Part shown: one piece after another, positions 18,048 to 27,627 of the stretch
Layout: each line of letters begins with the position of its first letter
Numbering within the stretch: position 1 is the stretch's first letter
Source: Ardenticatenaceae bacterium
GTDB lineage: Bacteria > Chloroflexota > Anaerolineae > Promineifilales > Promineifilaceae
Assembly: GCA_020634495.1 (NCBI GenBank)
Contig: JACKBR010000009.1
Location: forward strand, 58,955-122,954
Length of the DNA: 64,000 nucleotides
Direction: 5' to 3'
Program-made: the position numbers and the translations under genes
Notes under the pieces: generated by a model
Seen by the model: only the letters and a program-made list of their open reading frames with translations
Told to the model about the DNA's origin: nothing
The model's database searches: none

Positions 18048-19655
18048 ATGGAGTTTGAGCTTTTCCAGTTTCCCAGCAGACGGTCCAATATTGTGGCCCA
18101 CAATGGTGCAGTGGCCACCAGCCAGCCTTTGGCTGCCCAGGCTGGCCTGAATGTGCTCAAAGCAGGCGGCAATGCTGTTGATGCAGCAATTGCCACAGTT
18201 GCAACCCTGTGCGTTGTTGAGCCATGTTCCACCGGAATTGGTGGTGATGCGTTTGCCCTCATTTGGCAGGCAGATGAACAAAAATTATATGGCCTTAATG
18301 CTAGCGGCCCTGCTCCGCAAGGTTTAACGGCCGATTTGGTTCGCAGCCTGGGACATGAAAAGTTTCCACCTTTGGGCGGTTTGGCCGTCACCGTGCCTGG
18401 CAGCTCGCGCGGCTGGCAGTTGGCGCTGGCACGATTTGGCAGCATGGGGCTAGACACGCTGCTGCAACAGCCCATTGCCTATGCGCGTGATGGCTATCCG
18501 GTAAGCCAGCGCATTGCCCAATCCTGGCACCGTTCTACCAGTTTGCTGAGCCGTCTACCAGATTCTAAACGGGTTTGGCTGCCAAACGGCCGTTCCCCAC
18601 ACGCCGCCGAACGATTCCGCAATCCTGAATTTGCCCACACTTTGCAAACCATTGCCAACGACGGTGTTGACGCTTTCTATTTGGGGGAAATCGGCCGTCA
18701 AATTGCTGAAGCTGTGCAGGCAGATGGCGGCAAGTTGACCCAAGATGATTTGGCTAATTATCAGGCTGAATGGGTAGAGCCAATTAGTGTCGCCTACCGG
18801 AACGGCTTTGTTTTCCATGAGATTCCGCCCAACGGGCAGGGTCTAACCGCCCTTCTGGCGCTCAACATAGCCAAACAGTTTGATCTGCCAGCGCTGGGCT
18901 ATGGTTCAGCAGATTATTACCACGCGCTCATCGAAGCCATGAAGCTGGCTTTTGCCGATGCCCACGCCTATATCGCCGATCCGCGCCAGGCTGAGGTGCC
19001 GGTAGCTGCATTGCTGAGTGATGCCTACACGCAGGGCCGGTTTGGGCTCATCCAGCCAGGCGCGGCTATGCAGCCCAGCCCTGGCCAGCCTCAAGTCCAC
19101 GGCGACACGGTTTACCTGACGGTTGCCGATGGCAATGGCAACATGGTCAGTTGGATTCAAAGTTTGTACATGGGTTTTGGCAGCGGCATCACGGCCGGGA
19201 ACACAGGGGTTCAATTACAAAACCGGGGAGCTAACTTTAGTTTGGAGCCAGGACATCCCAATGAAGCCGCACCGGGCAAACGGCCGTATCACACCATCAT
19301 CCCCGGCTTTATTACCCAAAACGGACAGGCGTGGAGCAGCTTTGGCGTGATGGGTGGCTTTATGCAGCCACAGGGCCATTTGCAGGTGGGAATTAATATG
19401 ATCGATTTCGGGATGGATCCGCAAACGGCGCTGGATGCCCCACGTTTTAACTGGCTAAAGGATAAACAGGTGGCTCTGGAAACGGCCGTTTCCGACGAAA
19501 TTCGCCAAAATTTACAGCAGCGCGGCCACGAACTGTGGGAAAAAGGCAAGCCCCTCCACTATGGCGGCGGGCAAGTTATTGTGCGCCAGCCAGACAGTGG
19601 CGTGTTGATTGCTGGCAGTGAACCGCGCAATGATGGAACGGCCGTTGGTTGGTAA
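18048..19655 (+). CDS. ggt: Gamma-glutamyltransferase family hydrolase
   Basis: These N-terminal-nucleophile enzymes cleave or transfer gamma-glutamyl groups from glutathione or related compounds. The ATG at 18048 (MEFELFQFPSRRS) is chosen because AAGGA precedes it and the more upstream reading would overlap the lexA promoter. The 535-aa protein has SQPLAAQAGLNVLKAGGNAV, then VEPCSTGIGGDAF. The small-subunit start contains VHGDTVYLTVADGNGN, whose Thr is the likely nucleophile after self-cleavage, and GSGI and PEAAPGKRPYHT-like motifs follow. No signal peptide is seen, unlike the periplasmic E. coli enzyme, so a cytoplasmic acylase-like role is possible. Confidence 0.9.
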   Translation: MEFELFQFPSRRSNIVAHNGAVATSQPLAAQAGLNVLKAGGNAVDAAIATVATLCVVEPCSTGIGGDAFALIWQADEQKLYGLNASGPAPQGLTADLVRSLGHEKFPPLGGLAVTVPGSSRGWQLALARFGSMGLDTLLQQPIAYARDGYPVSQRIAQSWHRSTSLLSRLPDSKRVWLPNGRSPHAAERFRNPEFAHTLQTIANDGVDAFYLGEIGRQIAEAVQADGGKLTQDDLANYQAEWVEPISVAYRNGFVFHEIPPNGQGLTALLALNIAKQFDLPALGYGSADYYHALIEAMKLAFADAHAYIADPRQAEVPVAALLSDAYTQGRFGLIQPGAAMQPSPGQPQVHGDTVYLTVADGNGNMVSWIQSLYMGFGSGITAGNTGVQLQNRGANFSLEPGHPNEAAPGKRPYHTIIPGFITQNGQAWSSFGVMGGFMQPQGHLQVGINMIDFGMDPQTALDAPRFNWLKDKQVALETAVSDEIRQNLQQRGHELWEKGKPLHYGGGQVIVRQPDSGVLIAGSEPRNDGTAVGW

Positions 19656-20135
19656 CATTAATCCCCAAAATAATCCTTAAAAAATTCGGTATTAATATGG
19701 ATAATTCACAAAACCATTTTGACTAAAACCAAGCCAGAATTTGTGTATTACCTGAGCAAACCACTAAGCTATCGTGATCCGTTTTTCAAAATGGATTCTT
19801 TGGTTTGTGGTTTGCTTCACTTGACATTGACCCTGAAAAAAATATAGAATGTACTTGTTCTATTAGTAAAAACGTGCCGAACAATCTACTAAAAATAACA
19901 ATCAAATACACCAAACCTTAACAATTTAAAAAGGGTGAACGTGCTCTTTTTTTATGTGCGTTTGTTGCTGTTTCATGGCAGTTTGTCGTTCTGGCGAACT
20001 ACCGTGAAATTAGCATTTCTCTGTCTCTGTATTTCAAGGAGGGAATACATGATCTGAATCCAGTCGTTAAGTCTCTCGTAATGCCAAAATGTAGTCGTTT
20101 CTCGAAACAGTATAAAGATAAGGAGTAAAATCAAG
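19656..20135 (+). other. Long leader region before the secreted-protein gene
   Basis: This AT-rich 480-bp stretch has a probable promoter, TTGACA at 19821-19826 and TAGAAT at 19845-19850 with an 18-base spacer. That would give a leader of roughly 280 bases. The leader holds a strong ribosome site, AAGGAGGG (about 20037-20044), followed by ATG-ATC-TGA (20049-20057), a two-codon reading frame. A second site, AAGGAG, precedes the true start at 20136. I see no known riboswitch fold. Confidence 0.5.
19821..19850 (+). promoter_or_regulatory. Probable promoter of the secreted-protein gene
   Basis: TTGACA (exact -35) and TAGAAT (5 of 6 for -10) lie 18 bases apart. The nearest downstream gene starts at 20136. 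Prediction only. Confidence 0.5.
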
Positions 20136-20882
20136 ATGAAAGGTAAAATTGCGTTCCTTTTGACACTTTTGTTAGCGCTAGGTCTGTTTGGATCAGTGTT
20201 AGCAGATGGCTTTGTTGTTGTTACTTATAACGATACAGAAGCCAGTGGGTATGATGTTACTGGTGGGGACTCAGAAAGCTATATTGCCAATGGCGATTTT
20301 TCGCAGTGGGCAGATGGTAAACCGCTGTTTTGGCAGGAAAACGTTGCCCTGAAAACAGGTTGGGACGTTCATTTGGCTCAAATGGATTACTCTCAGGGAG
20401 CGGGTACTAATTATGCTGCGGGCATGTTAATCCGAAGCAATGGGTTGCCCGGCCCGCAATATATGAGCCTTTCTCAGCAGGTCAGTGATGCTTTGGTTAC
20501 TGGGGATTACCTGGTACAGGTTCATGTTACCGCCTGGGAAGCCGGGACAGTTTCTGCTTACAACGCAGTTGCCTGGTATGGCTTTGGCTCTTCTAGCGAT
20601 CCTAGCTCAGTAGATGCCTGGTATGAGCTTTTCCCCGACACCTATGTTTGCCCCAACGGTTATGAAATTTGTAACCATCTAAACCGGGTTGAAATCATGA
20701 ACATCCCAGCCGGTAGCTACATGCACGTTCAAGCTGCTATGAAGTTCCCCGACATGAATGCCTGGACGGTATTTGGCGTTGATGACATCTCCATTCTCGA
20801 TCTTGATCCGGCCGTTTCCGTTGACGTTGATTCTTGGGTTGACGATGGTGACGTGACCTGGGATCAAAATGCTGTCAGATAA
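20136..20882 (+). CDS. Secreted protein of unknown function with beta-sandwich features
   Basis: The 248-aa protein starts with a clear signal peptide (residues 1-23, hydrophobic LLTLLLALGLFGSVLA with probable cut after ADG or LA). The mature part has NGDFSQWADGKPLFWQE, a pattern common in carbohydrate-binding or galactose-binding-like sandwiches at the end of secreted enzymes. Later FGVDDISILDL again fits that fold. Two Cys (CPNGYEIC) could form a disulfide. The C-terminus is short and acidic. No catalytic motif is visible. Single gene with its own promoter, long leader and a strong terminator, suggesting high expression. It may be a surface or matrix protein. Function not known. Confidence 0.75.
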   Translation: MKGKIAFLLTLLLALGLFGSVLADGFVVVTYNDTEASGYDVTGGDSESYIANGDFSQWADGKPLFWQENVALKTGWDVHLAQMDYSQGAGTNYAAGMLIRSNGLPGPQYMSLSQQVSDALVTGDYLVQVHVTAWEAGTVSAYNAVAWYGFGSSSDPSSVDAWYELFPDTYVCPNGYEICNHLNRVEIMNIPAGSYMHVQAAMKFPDMNAWTVFGVDDISILDLDPAVSVDVDSWVDDGDVTWDQNAVR

Positions 20883-20910
20883 ATACTTTTTAGCGTAATA
20901 ACTTTGTTTG

Positions 20911-20956
20911 GGGTCATAAATGAATTCGTTGAGTTAATTTATGACCCCTTTTTTAT
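20911..20956 (+). terminator. Rho-independent terminator after the secreted-protein gene
   Basis: Perfect 12-bp arms GGGGTCATAAAT (20911-20922) and its complement (20938-20949) are followed by a six- to seven-base T run. It lies 29 bases past the stop codon at 20882. Confidence 0.92.
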
Positions 20957-20974
20957 TTCAACACCAGTCGTCTT

Positions 20975-22120
20975 ATGAAACGGAACTCATTATTCTTTAT
21001 TATCGCTGCTTCCATCTTGTTCTTTTTGGCAGCCTGTTCTCAACCAGAGGAAACGGGGGGACTGTCTTCCCCTGAAAGCTCAACGCCTATTTCGACGGGT
21101 ACGGCTTCGCCTGAAGCTAAGGCAACAAATAGGCCAATTGTGGTAGCAACAGCATCATCATCTACACCAACTGTGGCTGAAACCGTGACAAAAGCAGCTA
21201 CGGCCGTTTCCACCCACACCCCGACCCCCGCGCCAACAGCTTCTCAAACAGCAATCCCCCAAGAAATTGCCGTCAACGACTATGAAATGATCCTCATTCC
21301 AGCTGGCTTCTTTTTCATGGGCATGAACAGCCAAACACTACAAGAAGAATGTGAGCTATTTAACGCCGGTTGTGATGAAGGGTGGTTTTCCTCATCGCAA
21401 CCCGTTCATATTGTTCAATTAGACGCCTTTTATTTAGATCGGTATGAAGTGACCAACGAACAGTTTGTGCAGTTTCTAAATGAGATGGGCAGCCATGAGC
21501 AAACCTGCCTTGCTGAAGATTGCTGGCGAGCAAGTGATAGTAAAATATTAGCTGAGGATGAAGGTTTTTATGAGATTGGCCCAAGTGAAGTAAATTTGCC
21601 GGTCACTGGCGTTACCTGGTATGGGGCAGCCGCCTTTTGCGCCTGGAGAGATGCTCGGTTACCCACAGAAGCAGAGTGGGAAAAAGCGGCCAGTTGGCAG
21701 ATTGACAAGGAAGAAAAGTTTGTTTATCCCTGGGGCAATGTTTTCGAAGGCAATGCACTCAACCATTGTGATGATAATTGTGACGCTCCCCAGGCCAATC
21801 CCTCTTATGACGACAATGCCGCTGAGGAAACAGAGGTAGGCAGTTATTTAAACGGCCGTAGCCCAAGCGGTATTTTTGACATGGGCGGCAATGTGTGGGA
21901 ATGGACAAATGATTGGTTTGATGAAAATTATTATGCAGGCTCACCTGTCAAAAATCCACAAGGGCCAGCAAGTGGCACAACCCACACCGTCCGGGGTGGT
22001 TCCTGGTTCGATACTGGCAACTTCTCTGCAACGGCCGTCCGCTTCCCAGCGCCACCAACCGAAACCAGCAACTCGATTGGCTTCCGCTGCGCTCAAAGTC
22101 TAAGGCCAAAGCAAAACTAA
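20975..22120 (+). CDS. FGE/SUMF1-fold lipoprotein lacking the catalytic Cys pair
   Basis: A lipoprotein signal (hydrophobic residues 6-19, lipobox LAAC with Cys21) is followed by a Ser/Thr/Pro-rich spacer (about residues 25-95). The FGE-sulfatase domain comes next: MILIPAGFFFMG, FYLDRYEVTNEQF, LPVTGVTWYGAAAFCAWRD, RLPTEAEWEKAA and MGGNVWEWTNDWF. The end reads IGFRCAQ. Where formylglycine-generating enzymes have the copper-binding Cys pair in the SYCYRYRC region, this protein has none, so it is probably a binding or structural member. It is exposed on the cell surface. The next gene starts two bases after its stop, so the two are one operon. Confidence 0.88.
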   Translation: MKRNSLFFIIAASILFFLAACSQPEETGGLSSPESSTPISTGTASPEAKATNRPIVVATASSSTPTVAETVTKAATAVSTHTPTPAPTASQTAIPQEIAVNDYEMILIPAGFFFMGMNSQTLQEECELFNAGCDEGWFSSSQPVHIVQLDAFYLDRYEVTNEQFVQFLNEMGSHEQTCLAEDCWRASDSKILAEDEGFYEIGPSEVNLPVTGVTWYGAAAFCAWRDARLPTEAEWEKAASWQIDKEEKFVYPWGNVFEGNALNHCDDNCDAPQANPSYDDNAAEETEVGSYLNGRSPSGIFDMGGNVWEWTNDWFDENYYAGSPVKNPQGPASGTTHTVRGGSWFDTGNFSATAVRFPAPPTETSNSIGFRCAQSLRPKQN

Positions 22121-22121
22121 G

Positions 22122-23873
22122 ATGCTATTTTGTCTTGCCAAACATCTAAAAACAGGGGTTCTGCCTAAATTTCTGTGGGCTTTGTTGTTTACCTCTTCCT
22201 ATTTACTTTTAACTTCCTGCACCACATTGGAACCTTTGCCCACGCGGGCGGTTTTAGAAAACATTGTAGCTGTTGAGACGAGTACAACCCTTCCCCCCAC
22301 ACGCACCCCAGCACAACAGACGGTCACCGCTCCCCAGCCCCAGAGCACAGCAAGCGCTACGGCCGTATCACCAACCGCCACACCATCCCCCCTGCCAACG
22401 CCCATTCAATACATTGTCCAACCGGGCGATACACTGCTGTCCATTGCCGATGCCCACGAGGTTGCGCTTGATCTACTGCTCCAAGTCAATAATTTAGGGC
22501 TGGACGATCTTATTTTCCCCAATGACATTATCAATATTCCACCCCAAGTGGCCAATGACATTGCCTTGCCCGTTCACTTTGTAAAGCCAGGCGAAACATT
22601 TGCCAGCATTGCTGCCCAATACGGCCTAGAACTTGAGCGACTCTTACAAACCAACGCCAGTCTGTCACCCGATGCTTTGCTGCCAGGGCAGGCTGTGCTG
22701 CTGCCCATTGCAGGCGAGTACCATTTTACGGTTCCTGGGGACACATTGCTGGCTTTGGTTTTTCTGTACGATGTGAGCTTAGACAGTTTGCTGAGCGCCA
22801 ATTTAGATACGCTTGATCCAGCAAATCCAGATTTTGTTCCCGTAGGCGTTTTGCTAAAAGTGCCACAAGAGCAAATTAGTGAAGGGTATGACTGCACGCC
22901 TCTGCCTCCGCGAACGGCCGTTACCACCTACACCACACAAAATGACGAGCAGCTATTTTGCCTGAGCAACAAATTTAGTGTTGACATTACCACTCTGTAT
23001 GAGGCAAATCCAACCTTGCGCAACAGCAGCACCATTGAAAATGGCACCACCATTTTAATTCCACCGGCGAATGGGGCCTTGTATGAAATTACCGCCGAGG
23101 ATGAAGCCAACAATGTTCGCCTTCAGGATATTTTGGCCTGGTATGGAATTACCCGGTTTGACGATATTGTGACCTGGGAAAACACGGCCGTTTCCGACCC
23201 GCTGCAATCTGGCGAGAAGTTATTCATCAATCATGCAGATTTAATGGCGGGCCCATTTACAGTGAGTGAATCGCTGGTCACCATAGCCCCCGCAAACGAA
23301 ACGGCCGTTGCCGTCGCTCCCCCACCTCCCATCACCTCAGCAGAACCATCCGGCAGCAGCCCAACGGCCGTTGCCATTGCCCCGCCATCCCCAACCGGCG
23401 ACCCACCGCCAGGAGCCATAAGGCCAAAAAGCAATCCCTGGACCGGTGAAATGACCGAATACGACACAGGCTACTGCGGGGCCATCACAGACGGCTCTGG
23501 CTGGACGGGCTCCCTCATTTGGCCGGTGGATTCCCGAACAATCGAAGAAAATCGCGGTTTTCGCCCTGGGCATGGCGCTATCGACATCGTTTCGCCGCTA
23601 GGCGCACCCATTTATGCGGCCGAAAGCGGGCTGGTCGTGTGGGCCGGGTTTTCTCGATGGGGTGGCGGCAATATGATCGTGTTGGCACACGGCAATACAC
23701 GACAAACCCATTATGCCCACCTGGCTGACGTAAACGTAGGCTGCGGGCAGTTTGTCAATAAAGGCGATGTTATCGGCTCAGTCGGCCAAACCGGGTCTTC
23801 CACCTTTCCTCACCTGCACTTCCTTGTGCGCTACGATGGCTACAATTACGATCCATTCACCTGGCTACCATAA
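22122..23873 (+). CDS. LysM-repeat lipoprotein with M23 endopeptidase domain
   Basis: This 583-aa protein probably hydrolyses cross-links in peptidoglycan at the cell surface. The signal has lipobox LTSC (Cys33). Three LysM repeats are clear (YIVQPGDTLLSIADAH, HFVKPGETFASIAAQYG, YHFTVPGDTLLALVF). One or two weaker ones follow, including YTTQNDEQLFCLSNKF. A Pro/Ala-rich linker (about residues 395-440) leads to the C-terminal M23 metallopeptidase: GHGAIDI supplies a zinc His and Asp, HLHF the other His. ETAV appears several times from octamers. Coupled to the FGE-fold lipoprotein. Confidence 0.92.
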   Translation: MLFCLAKHLKTGVLPKFLWALLFTSSYLLLTSCTTLEPLPTRAVLENIVAVETSTTLPPTRTPAQQTVTAPQPQSTASATAVSPTATPSPLPTPIQYIVQPGDTLLSIADAHEVALDLLLQVNNLGLDDLIFPNDIINIPPQVANDIALPVHFVKPGETFASIAAQYGLELERLLQTNASLSPDALLPGQAVLLPIAGEYHFTVPGDTLLALVFLYDVSLDSLLSANLDTLDPANPDFVPVGVLLKVPQEQISEGYDCTPLPPRTAVTTYTTQNDEQLFCLSNKFSVDITTLYEANPTLRNSSTIENGTTILIPPANGALYEITAEDEANNVRLQDILAWYGITRFDDIVTWENTAVSDPLQSGEKLFINHADLMAGPFTVSESLVTIAPANETAVAVAPPPPITSAEPSGSSPTAVAIAPPSPTGDPPPGAIRPKSNPWTGEMTEYDTGYCGAITDGSGWTGSLIWPVDSRTIEENRGFRPGHGAIDIVSPLGAPIYAAESGLVVWAGFSRWGGGNMIVLAHGNTRQTHYAHLADVNVGCGQFVNKGDVIGSVGQTGSSTFPHLHFLVRYDGYNYDPFTWLP

Positions 23874-23925
23874 GAAAATCTGGCTTGCAAACCTGCCATC
23901 ACGCACTATAATTCCCATTCCGTTC

Positions 23926-24013
23926 GGAGAGGTCGCATAGAGGCTTAGTGCGCACGCTTGGAAAGCGTGTATACCGGAAGGTATCGCGGGTTCGAATCCC
24001 GCCCTCTCCGCCA
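23926..24013 (+). tRNA. tRNA-Ser(GGA)
   Basis: The acceptor stem GGAGAGG pairs with CCTCTCC and CCA is encoded (24011-24013). The anticodon stem CACGC/GCGTG encloses TTGGAAA with anticodon GGA, reading UCC and UCU serine codons. A long variable arm and GGGTTCGAATCCC T-arm confirm a class II tRNA-Ser. Length is 88 nt. Confidence 0.97.
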
Positions 24014-24014
24014 C

Positions 24015-24050
24015 AAAAAGCGCAGCGATTGGCTGCGCTTTTTCTATTTT
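24015..24050 (+). terminator. Rho-independent terminator of tRNA-Ser
   Basis: AAAAAGCGCAGC (24015-24026) pairs with GCTGCGCTTTTT (24032-24043) around a five-base loop, and a T-rich tract (TTTCTATTTT) follows. It starts one base past the CCA end. Confidence 0.93.
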
Positions 24051-24210
24051 ACCCTGGTACACTGGTACTATTCTTCTAAACCCGCTTTGCCACAGGCTGA
24101 ACCAACCATTACAATAGGTTTGTTTTTTAATCATAAACACAATCACACCTTTGCCTGCGAATCACTCAGTAAATAGTTCTTACTGTGCTGCCCATCAATA
24201 GCTCGCACTT

Positions 24211-26472
24211 ATGAACGCATATCAAGCAAATCTTTACCTTCCACTCATCGCTGCTGCTCTCTATTTAGGGATTCTGATCTTGCCCCAAATACGTCGTCGG
24301 CCTGAAAAAAACCAGGCTGCCTGGCTGGTAACTGCCCTGATCATCACGATTGGCTGGGAGTTTGCCCTCTTCTTCGAGCGCAGCATCCCCTTCCCCAACC
24401 TGCCCATAATTGTCTTATTGTTTTCAATTGGCTCCTTAACGGCCGTTACCAGCGCATTTCTAGATTGGCAGCCAAAGTTTCGATATTTGCTCCTGGTGGG
24501 AACGGCCGTGCTTACCACCATCGTCCTCAATCTGCTTACACCACGCCGCGTATTTGTGCTGCCCGGCGGTTGGCAAATTGGCATTACCAACGGAACCTTG
24601 GCCGCGTACCTGGTTTGGGGCGCACTTGTTGCCGGACTCCTCATCACCACCTGGCGCGAATACCGCAAAACCCGGTTTCCCTGGCACGCCAACCGGCTGC
24701 TTTATTGGTTCACCGTACTCACTACCCTGTTCCTTGGCGAGCTACTGCAATTTTTTGACGCCCTTGGTTTCATCATTGCCGGGCAAATTATCCGCTTTTT
24801 AGGCATGGCTGGTCTGGCTTATGGCATTGCCTCCTTCCGCATTTTTGATGTACGGGCCAGAGCACAGCGAGGCATCGCCTTCATTATCATCAACACGCTC
24901 TCCGCCCTGCCGCTTATCCTTTCTGTCATCGTCGTGTTTCAGTTTGGCGAGGCGCTATACCAGGGCGACAATATTATTACCTCCAGCCTGATTGCCCTGG
25001 TTATTACCCTTGGCTTCTTCCTTTACCAGCCATTTCGCCAACTCATTGCTCGTTTAGTTTTCCACTACCTGCGGGGCGAAGGAGTAAACGCCGGGCAGGT
25101 TGTTCGCAACTACAGCCAGGCCATCTCCCGCACCTTGGACGTACAACAGCTGTCGCTGCTCATTGTTGGCACGCTGAGCGAGCTGCTTGAAACCAATCGC
25201 GGCGCTCTGATGCTGGTCACTCAGCTAGAAGAAGGCGGTTACGAAGTTGACCCAATTCCGGCGATGGGCATTGTACCCCGCCATCCCATCCGCTTTGCCC
25301 ATGATGATATTTTAATCAATGCCCTGGTTGAACAGCACCAACCGCTGCTGCAATATGAGCTAGACTTCAACCCTGCCTTTAAGGGACTGACCAACCAGGA
25401 GCGCAGTTGGCTGACTGAAATGACCATGGAAGTGTATGTGCCGGTAAGCAGTGGGAACGATATTGTTGGCTTAATTGCGGTGGGGCCAAAAGTTTCGGCC
25501 GTACCTTACCAGCCCAACGAGCTAGAATTGATGCAGACGATGGCCGACCAAACCGTTGTTGCCCTGCAAAATGCCCGGCTTTATAGTGAACTCAATGACC
25601 AAAATGAGCATATTCGCTATCTAAACATCGATCTGGTTGAGCAAAATGAAAAACTGGAAATTATGGATCGGGTCAAGTCCGATTTCATTACCATCGCCTC
25701 CCACGAGCTGCGCACGCCGCTTACCCAGGTAAAAGGGTACGCCGATATTTTGTCGGCAATGAACGAGGAAGACGCGCTGACCAGAGAACAGACGCGGGAA
25801 ATTGTGGGGCACATCAATCGCGCTACCTTGCAGCTAGAAAGGCTCATTACCGCCATGCTAGATGCCAGCCAACTTGATGTTGACGGGATGCAGCTCACCT
25901 TTGTAAAAACGCAGCTAGACACGGTATTGCGGCTGGCGGTAGAACCGCTTATTCAGGCCATGCGTGAACGACGTATTCATTTAGAAATTGAGGGTGTGGC
26001 CGAGCTGCCTCCCATTTATGCAGATTTTAAGCGCCTGGTGCAATCTTTTAATAATCTGCTGGGCAACGCGGTCAAGTACACGCCAGACAGTGGCCAGATT
26101 CACGTGAAGGCAACCAAAGTGCCTGGGCAATACGGGGAAGAGTTTTTGGAGATTGTGGTTGAGGACACGGGTATTGGCATTGATCCAAAGTTCCATTCGC
26201 TGATTTTTGAAAAGTTTTTCCGCATTGGCGACCCGCAGCTGCATTCCACAGGAAACACAAAGTTTAAGGGGGCTGGCCCTGGCCTGGGGCTGCCCATTGC
26301 CAAGGGCGTGATTGAAGCGCACGGCGGCCGTATTTGGGTGGAGTCTGAGGCGGAGGATGAGGAGCTTCTTCCGGGCAGTCGGTTTAACATTGTGCTGCCC
26401 ATTCGCCCGCCGGGTTCAGAGGATATTGTTGATGGAGAAACGGCCGTTCGGCCAGCTTATCTTATTGGCTAA
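24211..26472 (+). CDS. Membrane sensor histidine kinase with GAF domain
   Basis: The 753-aa protein has about eight hydrophobic segments in residues 5-285, like 7TM-type sensor inputs. A GAF domain (about 300-460) follows, with RGALMLVTQLEEGG and QTMADQTVVALQNARLY. The HisKA box reads ITIASHELRTPLTQ, with phospho-acceptor His near residue 498. The ATP domain has the N box FNNLLGNAVKYTPD, G1 VEDTGIGIDP and the glycine lid GPGLGLPIAKG. It ends GRIWVESE. There is no receiver. The patatin gene starts 24 bp downstream, so the two probably share a transcript and the patatin may be an effector. Confidence 0.92.
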   Translation: MNAYQANLYLPLIAAALYLGILILPQIRRRPEKNQAAWLVTALIITIGWEFALFFERSIPFPNLPIIVLLFSIGSLTAVTSAFLDWQPKFRYLLLVGTAVLTTIVLNLLTPRRVFVLPGGWQIGITNGTLAAYLVWGALVAGLLITTWREYRKTRFPWHANRLLYWFTVLTTLFLGELLQFFDALGFIIAGQIIRFLGMAGLAYGIASFRIFDVRARAQRGIAFIIINTLSALPLILSVIVVFQFGEALYQGDNIITSSLIALVITLGFFLYQPFRQLIARLVFHYLRGEGVNAGQVVRNYSQAISRTLDVQQLSLLIVGTLSELLETNRGALMLVTQLEEGGYEVDPIPAMGIVPRHPIRFAHDDILINALVEQHQPLLQYELDFNPAFKGLTNQERSWLTEMTMEVYVPVSSGNDIVGLIAVGPKVSAVPYQPNELELMQTMADQTVVALQNARLYSELNDQNEHIRYLNIDLVEQNEKLEIMDRVKSDFITIASHELRTPLTQVKGYADILSAMNEEDALTREQTREIVGHINRATLQLERLITAMLDASQLDVDGMQLTFVKTQLDTVLRLAVEPLIQAMRERRIHLEIEGVAELPPIYADFKRLVQSFNNLLGNAVKYTPDSGQIHVKATKVPGQYGEEFLEIVVEDTGIGIDPKFHSLIFEKFFRIGDPQLHSTGNTKFKGAGPGLGLPIAKGVIEAHGGRIWVESEAEDEELLPGSRFNIVLPIRPPGSEDIVDGETAVRPAYLIG

Positions 26473-26496
26473 TTTTTAAACGACAGGAGGCGTGTC

Positions 26497-27534
26497 ATGC
26501 CCTCAGAAAATCGTAGAAATGCGCTGATCCTTTCCGGTGGCGGTGGACGTGGCGCATACCACGTAGGCGTTATGCGCTTTTTAGAAGAGCATGAATGGTT
26601 TCCTGATGTCGTTGCCGGAACCTCCATTGGCGCGGTGAACGGCGCAGCCCTTGCCTCTGGGCACAATGCCCACTCGCTGTGGGCTTTATGGCAGCGGCTC
26701 ACCACCAGCGACGTGCAAAAACATCATTGGAATTTGCTGGAAGGCAACTACCTGTTAGACACCTCTCCCCTCAGAAACACACTCCAAGAACATGGCTGGG
26801 TTAATTTTGACCGCATCAATTCGGCGGAAGCGGCCGTTCACCTGCGCGTAACAGCCACCGAAATCAACAGCGGCCAGCTACACGTGTTTGGCAACAGCGA
26901 TGACGTCTACCCCAGCAAAATGCGCCGAGAAAACATTGAGCTAAATCACATTATTGCCAGCTGCTCAATTCCTATTGTTTACCCCGCCACCCAATTAAAC
27001 GACACGCTTTATTGGGATGGGGCAACCGTGGCCAACACCCCCCTTGGCCCGGCCATCGACGCCGGGGCAGAGGAAATTGTGGTTGTCATCATGACCCCTT
27101 GGGAAGCCGATGAAGAAGACGACCTGAAACTGCCCACACCCAGCAATGTCCTTTCGGCCGCCAGCACCATGCTGGAATGGGCGCTGCTGGCCTCCTTTCG
27201 CTCTGACCTTAAAATGTTTCGCCGCATCAACGAACTGGTTCGTTTGCAGGTGGAAAACGCCCGGCTTCAGGCCACAAACCGGCTGTTGATGAGCCAGCTT
27301 CAAGGGGAGGAGCTTAATTTAGAGGACAAAGATGGCGACGGCATTCCTGACATTTTTCAGGAAAACTTCCACGCCCTGCCAGAACCCATCATCGTGGCCC
27401 CACAAAAGGCGATTCCGGTTGACCGCATCATCCGCTACACGCGGGAGGGCCACGAAAATTTATTCAAAATGGGGTACGAAGACGCCAAACGGGCCTGGAA
27501 AGCAGCCGGAAAATTAGTCGAAGGGGAATCATAA
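26497..27534 (+). CDS. Patatin-like phospholipase, first copy
   Basis: Patatins are Ser/Asp lipid acyl hydrolases. The 345-aa protein carries the oxyanion-hole motif ALILSGGGGRGAYHVGV near the N-terminus, the nucleophile elbow GTSIGAVNGAAL, and the catalytic Asp in WDGATVANTPLG. An AGGAGG ribosome site lies about 8 bases upstream. No signal peptide is present, so it should act in the cytoplasm, on membrane lipid. The C-terminus has DKDGDGIPDIF, resembling a calcium-loop-like insertion, not present in the second copy. The next gene is a paralogue with the same start, so a tandem duplication is clear. Confidence 0.92.
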   Translation: MPSENRRNALILSGGGGRGAYHVGVMRFLEEHEWFPDVVAGTSIGAVNGAALASGHNAHSLWALWQRLTTSDVQKHHWNLLEGNYLLDTSPLRNTLQEHGWVNFDRINSAEAAVHLRVTATEINSGQLHVFGNSDDVYPSKMRRENIELNHIIASCSIPIVYPATQLNDTLYWDGATVANTPLGPAIDAGAEEIVVVIMTPWEADEEDDLKLPTPSNVLSAASTMLEWALLASFRSDLKMFRRINELVRLQVENARLQATNRLLMSQLQGEELNLEDKDGDGIPDIFQENFHALPEPIIVAPQKAIPVDRIIRYTREGHENLFKMGYEDAKRAWKAAGKLVEGES

Positions 27535-27627
27535 TTTGTAACCAAGTGCCAACTCTTGGGCGCTGGCAGTTGGCCAATAAACATTTTTTACGGCAAACCC
27601 CTGAAGTTTTAGCAAGGAGGGTGCATT

